NCBI RefSeq assembly: GCF_002795305.1
Contig: NZ_PGGC01000039.1
Location: forward strand, 1 to 35,025
From: Aeromonas cavernicola
GTDB lineage: Bacteria; Pseudomonadota; Gammaproteobacteria; Enterobacterales; Aeromonadaceae
Direction of reading: 5' to 3'
DNA: 35,025 nt
Part shown: in pieces, positions 32,738-35,025 of the stretch
Numbering within the stretch: position 1 is the stretch's first letter
Layout: each line of letters starts with the position of its first letter
The notes under the pieces: model-generated
Seen by the model: only the letters and a program-made list of their open reading frames with translations
The model's database searches: none
What the model was told of the DNA's origin: nothing
Translations under genes and position numbers: made by a program

Positions 32738-34183
32738 TTACTCTTGTTGAATTTCAATGGGTTGGTTTTGATAAATCCGCTCAAGCACGCCTTTTTCAAA
32801 CAGCATCCATGGGCGCACGGCCTTGCTGGCACGGTCGCGTTCTTGGGCGGCAGGATCTTGTGCCAAACCACGCTGCAACACCACGAATGCCTTGCGCTCG
32901 CCGCTGGCGGTATCGATGAAGCCAGCCAAGTTAGAGGTGCCGGTGATGGTGCCGGTTTTAGCGTGTACTCGGTTTTTCATCATCGGTGCGGTGACACTGC
33001 GTCGCCAAGCCAGCGTGCCGTCCACTTGGGCGCTGGGCAGCAGTTTGATGAAACCAAGCTCGGCATCATTTTTTTGGATGTAGTCAAGCACCGCCATCAT
33101 CTGGCGGGCACTGATAAGGTTATGGGCCGAGAGACCTGAGCCGTCAGCCAAGATGGCGTTATCCAGCTTAATGCCCTGCTTGGTCAAAATGGCGCGCACC
33201 GCCATGGTGCCGCTGCGATAGCTGCCCGGTTTGTTGTAGTAGTGACGGCCAACGGTCTTGAGGAAGGTATCGGCGTAGAGGTTATCGGATTTCTTCAACA
33301 TCTTGGCGAGCATCACTGGCAGCGGGGCTGACTGGTGAGTAGCTAAGGTAGCCGGCCCTTGCGGGAGGGTGTGGGTGACCCGCAGCAGGCCGTCGTGCTG
33401 AATGCCAGCTCTGTCCATGGCCCAGCGGATATTATCCCAGCCCCAAGCTTCCACGTCATGGATGGCAAAACGCAGCCCATGAGGCTCTTTACTGGGGGTA
33501 ATACAGCCCTTGAGCTCATAGAAGTTGCCCTTTGCCATATCCACTTCCAGTGCGCAGAACTGGCGCGCCATGTCGCCGTAGCTCATCACCTCCACATTAT
33601 CGGCACCGATGCCGATGGGGACGCCCGTGGCCACGTTACCCGTTGCTGGCTTGCCAATTTGGGGGGCACTTAAGGTGGCATAAGCACAGTTATTGTCGAT
33701 GATGACCGAGGAGACCGGCGCGGCGAAGCAGAGGGTTTGATCCCCCCATGACCAGCCATTACCGCGCTCATAGCCGTTGTAGGCACCGGTATTGACGTAG
33801 ACATTGCCTTTGATCTGACTGACGCCGAGCTGCTTGAACAAAGAGAGCAGGTCCATCCGTGACAAGGTGGGATCGCCGACGAAGTTGATCCAGATATCGC
33901 CGTTGATGGTGTCACCCTGTTTGGCACCGGGCTGGGCCTGAATGTCGGTGGCGAAGCGGAAGTCGGCACCCAGCTCGAGGCGAGCAGCCAGCGCGGTGAG
34001 CACCTTCATGGTGGAGGCGGGGGCGATCATCTGGTCGGCATGACGAGCGAATTCAACCCCATTATTACCCTGCACCATGATGGCGTACTGGCCCCCTTTG
34101 GGCGGGGTGAGCGGGGTGGCATGGGCCAAGGGAGAGACCAAGGAAGAGACGATCAAATAACCACTTATTAACAGCCTTTGCAT
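32738..34183 (-). CDS. dacB: D-alanyl-D-alanine carboxypeptidase/endopeptidase (PBP4)
   Basis: A periplasmic class C penicillin-binding protein that trims D-Ala and cuts peptidoglycan cross-links. From ATG 34181-34183 (GAGGA 6 bases upstream) it is 481 aa (E. coli 477). A signal peptide ends 'LAHA' (about residue 22). The three active-site motifs are S57-x-x-K60 ('ASTMK'), S299-D-N ('KKSDN') and K409-T-G ('AKTGTITG'), with the large inserted domain between SxxK and SDN typical of PBP4. The open frame upstream to 34309 has no support. In Aeromonas, loss of a PBP4 is tied by earlier work to beta-lactamase induction; that link is inference here. Confidence 0.95.
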   Translation of the reverse strand: MQRLLISGYLIVSSLVSPLAHATPLTPPKGGQYAIMVQGNNGVEFARHADQMIAPASTMKVLTALAARLELGADFRFATDIQAQPGAKQGDTINGDIWINFVGDPTLSRMDLLSLFKQLGVSQIKGNVYVNTGAYNGYERGNGWSWGDQTLCFAAPVSSVIIDNNCAYATLSAPQIGKPATGNVATGVPIGIGADNVEVMSYGDMARQFCALEVDMAKGNFYELKGCITPSKEPHGLRFAIHDVEAWGWDNIRWAMDRAGIQHDGLLRVTHTLPQGPATLATHQSAPLPVMLAKMLKKSDNLYADTFLKTVGRHYYNKPGSYRSGTMAVRAILTKQGIKLDNAILADGSGLSAHNLISARQMMAVLDYIQKNDAELGFIKLLPSAQVDGTLAWRRSVTAPMMKNRVHAKTGTITGTSNLAGFIDTASGERKAFVVLQRGLAQDPAAQERDRASKAVRPWMLFEKGVLERIYQNQPIEIQQE

Positions 34184-34265
34184 AACATCCTCTGATTTCA
34201 CGAAGGGGGGGAGTGAATGTGATAGCTCGCCCCACTCATCAATATGTTCTTGGCTATCGGCGCTA

Positions 34266-35025
34266 TTAGCCAAGGGCATTAGCGGTACGATAGCGGCCGT
34301 CGTAATCAAATATTTTCTCTTTTATCTGCCAAAAACGCCCTGCTTTACGGGCGATGACAAAATCGGGGTGGCGAAATTGCGCGGCAGCCGCCAGCACGCT
34401 GGCCATGCTGGCAAATTCCGGCTCCAGCCCCGGAGCGGGCCAATGATGACGCACAAAGCGCTGTTGAAACAAGCGTTGTGCGCCTGCGGAGTGAAAAGCG
34501 AAGTATTCGCTAAGGGTCAGACCCTCCTCATCGTGGTAGGTCACCTCCAGCCGCTCCCCCTGTTTGCCGCGCCCGGCATTCAGGGTGAGCCCCGCGCAGC
34601 GGATCACCATGCAATCCTTAAGATTGAGCGCTTCTTTGAGCTTGTCGTCAGGGTCGACTAGCAGCTGGTCGCAGTGCTGGCAGCGGCGGGCGGCGATGTC
34701 GTTTTCGGCACCACAAGCGGGGCAAATCTTGGCACGAAAGCGGTAGTCACACTCCTCGCGGTTGCCCTCGTTATCTTCAAACAGCCCCTGACAGCGGCGG
34801 CCGTAGTGCTCGATCACCTGGCCATCCTCATCGGTCTTGCCCCAGAAGGTGTTGGCAAAGCCGCAGGCGGGGCAGGGCACCTGCACCGGCTCGGTACCGG
34901 CGTGGGGGCGGGGCTCCCCCACTTCGGGGGCGAACAGGTTGAAGTTGTTGCCCGCATAGTCGAGCACCAGACAATCGGTCTTGCCCGGCGAGAGGCGCAG
35001 GCCCCGCCCCACGATCTGCTGATAG
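34266..35025 (-). CDS. radD: RadD (YejH) DNA-repair helicase, C-terminal part
   Basis: The 3' part of a superfamily 2 helicase that continues past the right edge. It begins inside helicase motif VI ('QQIVGRGLRLSPGK'), followed by 'CLVLDYAGN'. A cysteine-rich zinc region follows with 'CPACGFANTFWG', 'CQGLFEDN', 'CPACGAEN' and 'CQHCDQ', then the RadD C-terminal domain ('VTYHDEEGLTLSEYF', 'RFVRHHW'). This tail is characteristic of E. coli RadD/YejH, which acts with RecA and SSB in recombination repair. About 253 codons are visible; the Walker motifs lie outside. The stop is 82 bases before the dacB start, on the same strand. Confidence 0.9.
   Translation of the reverse strand, partial: YQQIVGRGLRLSPGKTDCLVLDYAGNNFNLFAPEVGEPRPHAGTEPVQVPCPACGFANTFWGKTDEDGQVIEHYGRRCQGLFEDNEGNREECDYRFRAKICPACGAENDIAARRCQHCDQLLVDPDDKLKEALNLKDCMVIRCAGLTLNAGRGKQGERLEVTYHDEEGLTLSEYFAFHSAGAQRLFQQRFVRHHWPAPGLEPEFASMASVLAAAAQFRHPDFVIARKAGRFWQIKEKIFDYDGRYRTANALG

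Overview
The window looks like chromosomal DNA of a gammaproteobacterium, most likely Aeromonas or a close relative. I infer this from gene content (chitobiase plus nag genes, phoPQ, arcA, cydDC, an rcsF-trmO pair, an MCR-3-like phosphoethanolamine transferase) and from fairly GC-rich coding DNA. I see no phage, insertion sequence, CRISPR array or plasmid gene. Both window edges cut into or abut genes.

Layout. (1) 1-891: an uncharacterised gene resembling erythromycin-esterase/Tiki-like proteins. Its first 177 bases are inverted relative to the reading frame, between two perfect 20-bp inverted repeats. (2) 1130-4294: a three-gene 2-oxoacid dehydrogenase operon (E1 alpha, E1 beta, lipoyl E2). 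(3) 4353-6726: a cold-shock gene with a long leader and several small hypothetical genes (TIGR02647, DUF2750, two unknowns). (4) 6724-9768, minus strand: phoP-phoQ followed by a secreted trypsin-like protease. (5) 9958-14619, minus: cydD-cydC, then rcsF-trmO. (6) 14781-15023: two tRNA-Gly genes. (7) 15210-16285, minus: arcA with a long leader and an FNR-like site. (8) 16574-19447: a small outer-membrane barrel candidate, a META/HslJ lipoprotein, and glnS. (9) 19624-27522: an N-acetylglucosamine/chitobiose unit, with chitobiase and nagE on minus diverging from nagB-nagA-nagC on plus across a control region holding CRP-like and NagC-like sites. (10) 27535-29259, minus: an EptA/MCR-like lipid A modifier with a PmrA-type box. 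(11) 29152-30016: a large gene-free region with palindromes, hairpins and a strong terminator that closes no visible gene. (12) 30017-35025: a YeeZ-like SDR protein, yciA, an exonuclease/phosphatase-fold lipoprotein, grxA, dacB, and the 3' part of radD.

How the genes work together. The nag region forms one pathway. Chitobiase splits chitobiose outside the cytoplasm, NagE imports and phosphorylates GlcNAc, NagA deacetylates, NagB deaminates to fructose-6-phosphate, and NagC represses. NagE has no IIA domain and must borrow one. PhoPQ and the PmrA-type box point to envelope remodelling by the phosphoethanolamine transferase. ArcA and CydDC belong to oxygen-dependent respiration.

The most unusual observation is the small inverted segment at the left edge. 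Read backwards, it supplies exactly the missing N-terminal GEPHWH-type motif of the gene, so it is either a real DNA inversion or an assembly artefact at a contig end. Next are the orphan terminator (candidate small RNA) near 29.9 kb and the repeated TCACC-N-AT-GGTGA palindromes in the same intergenic region.
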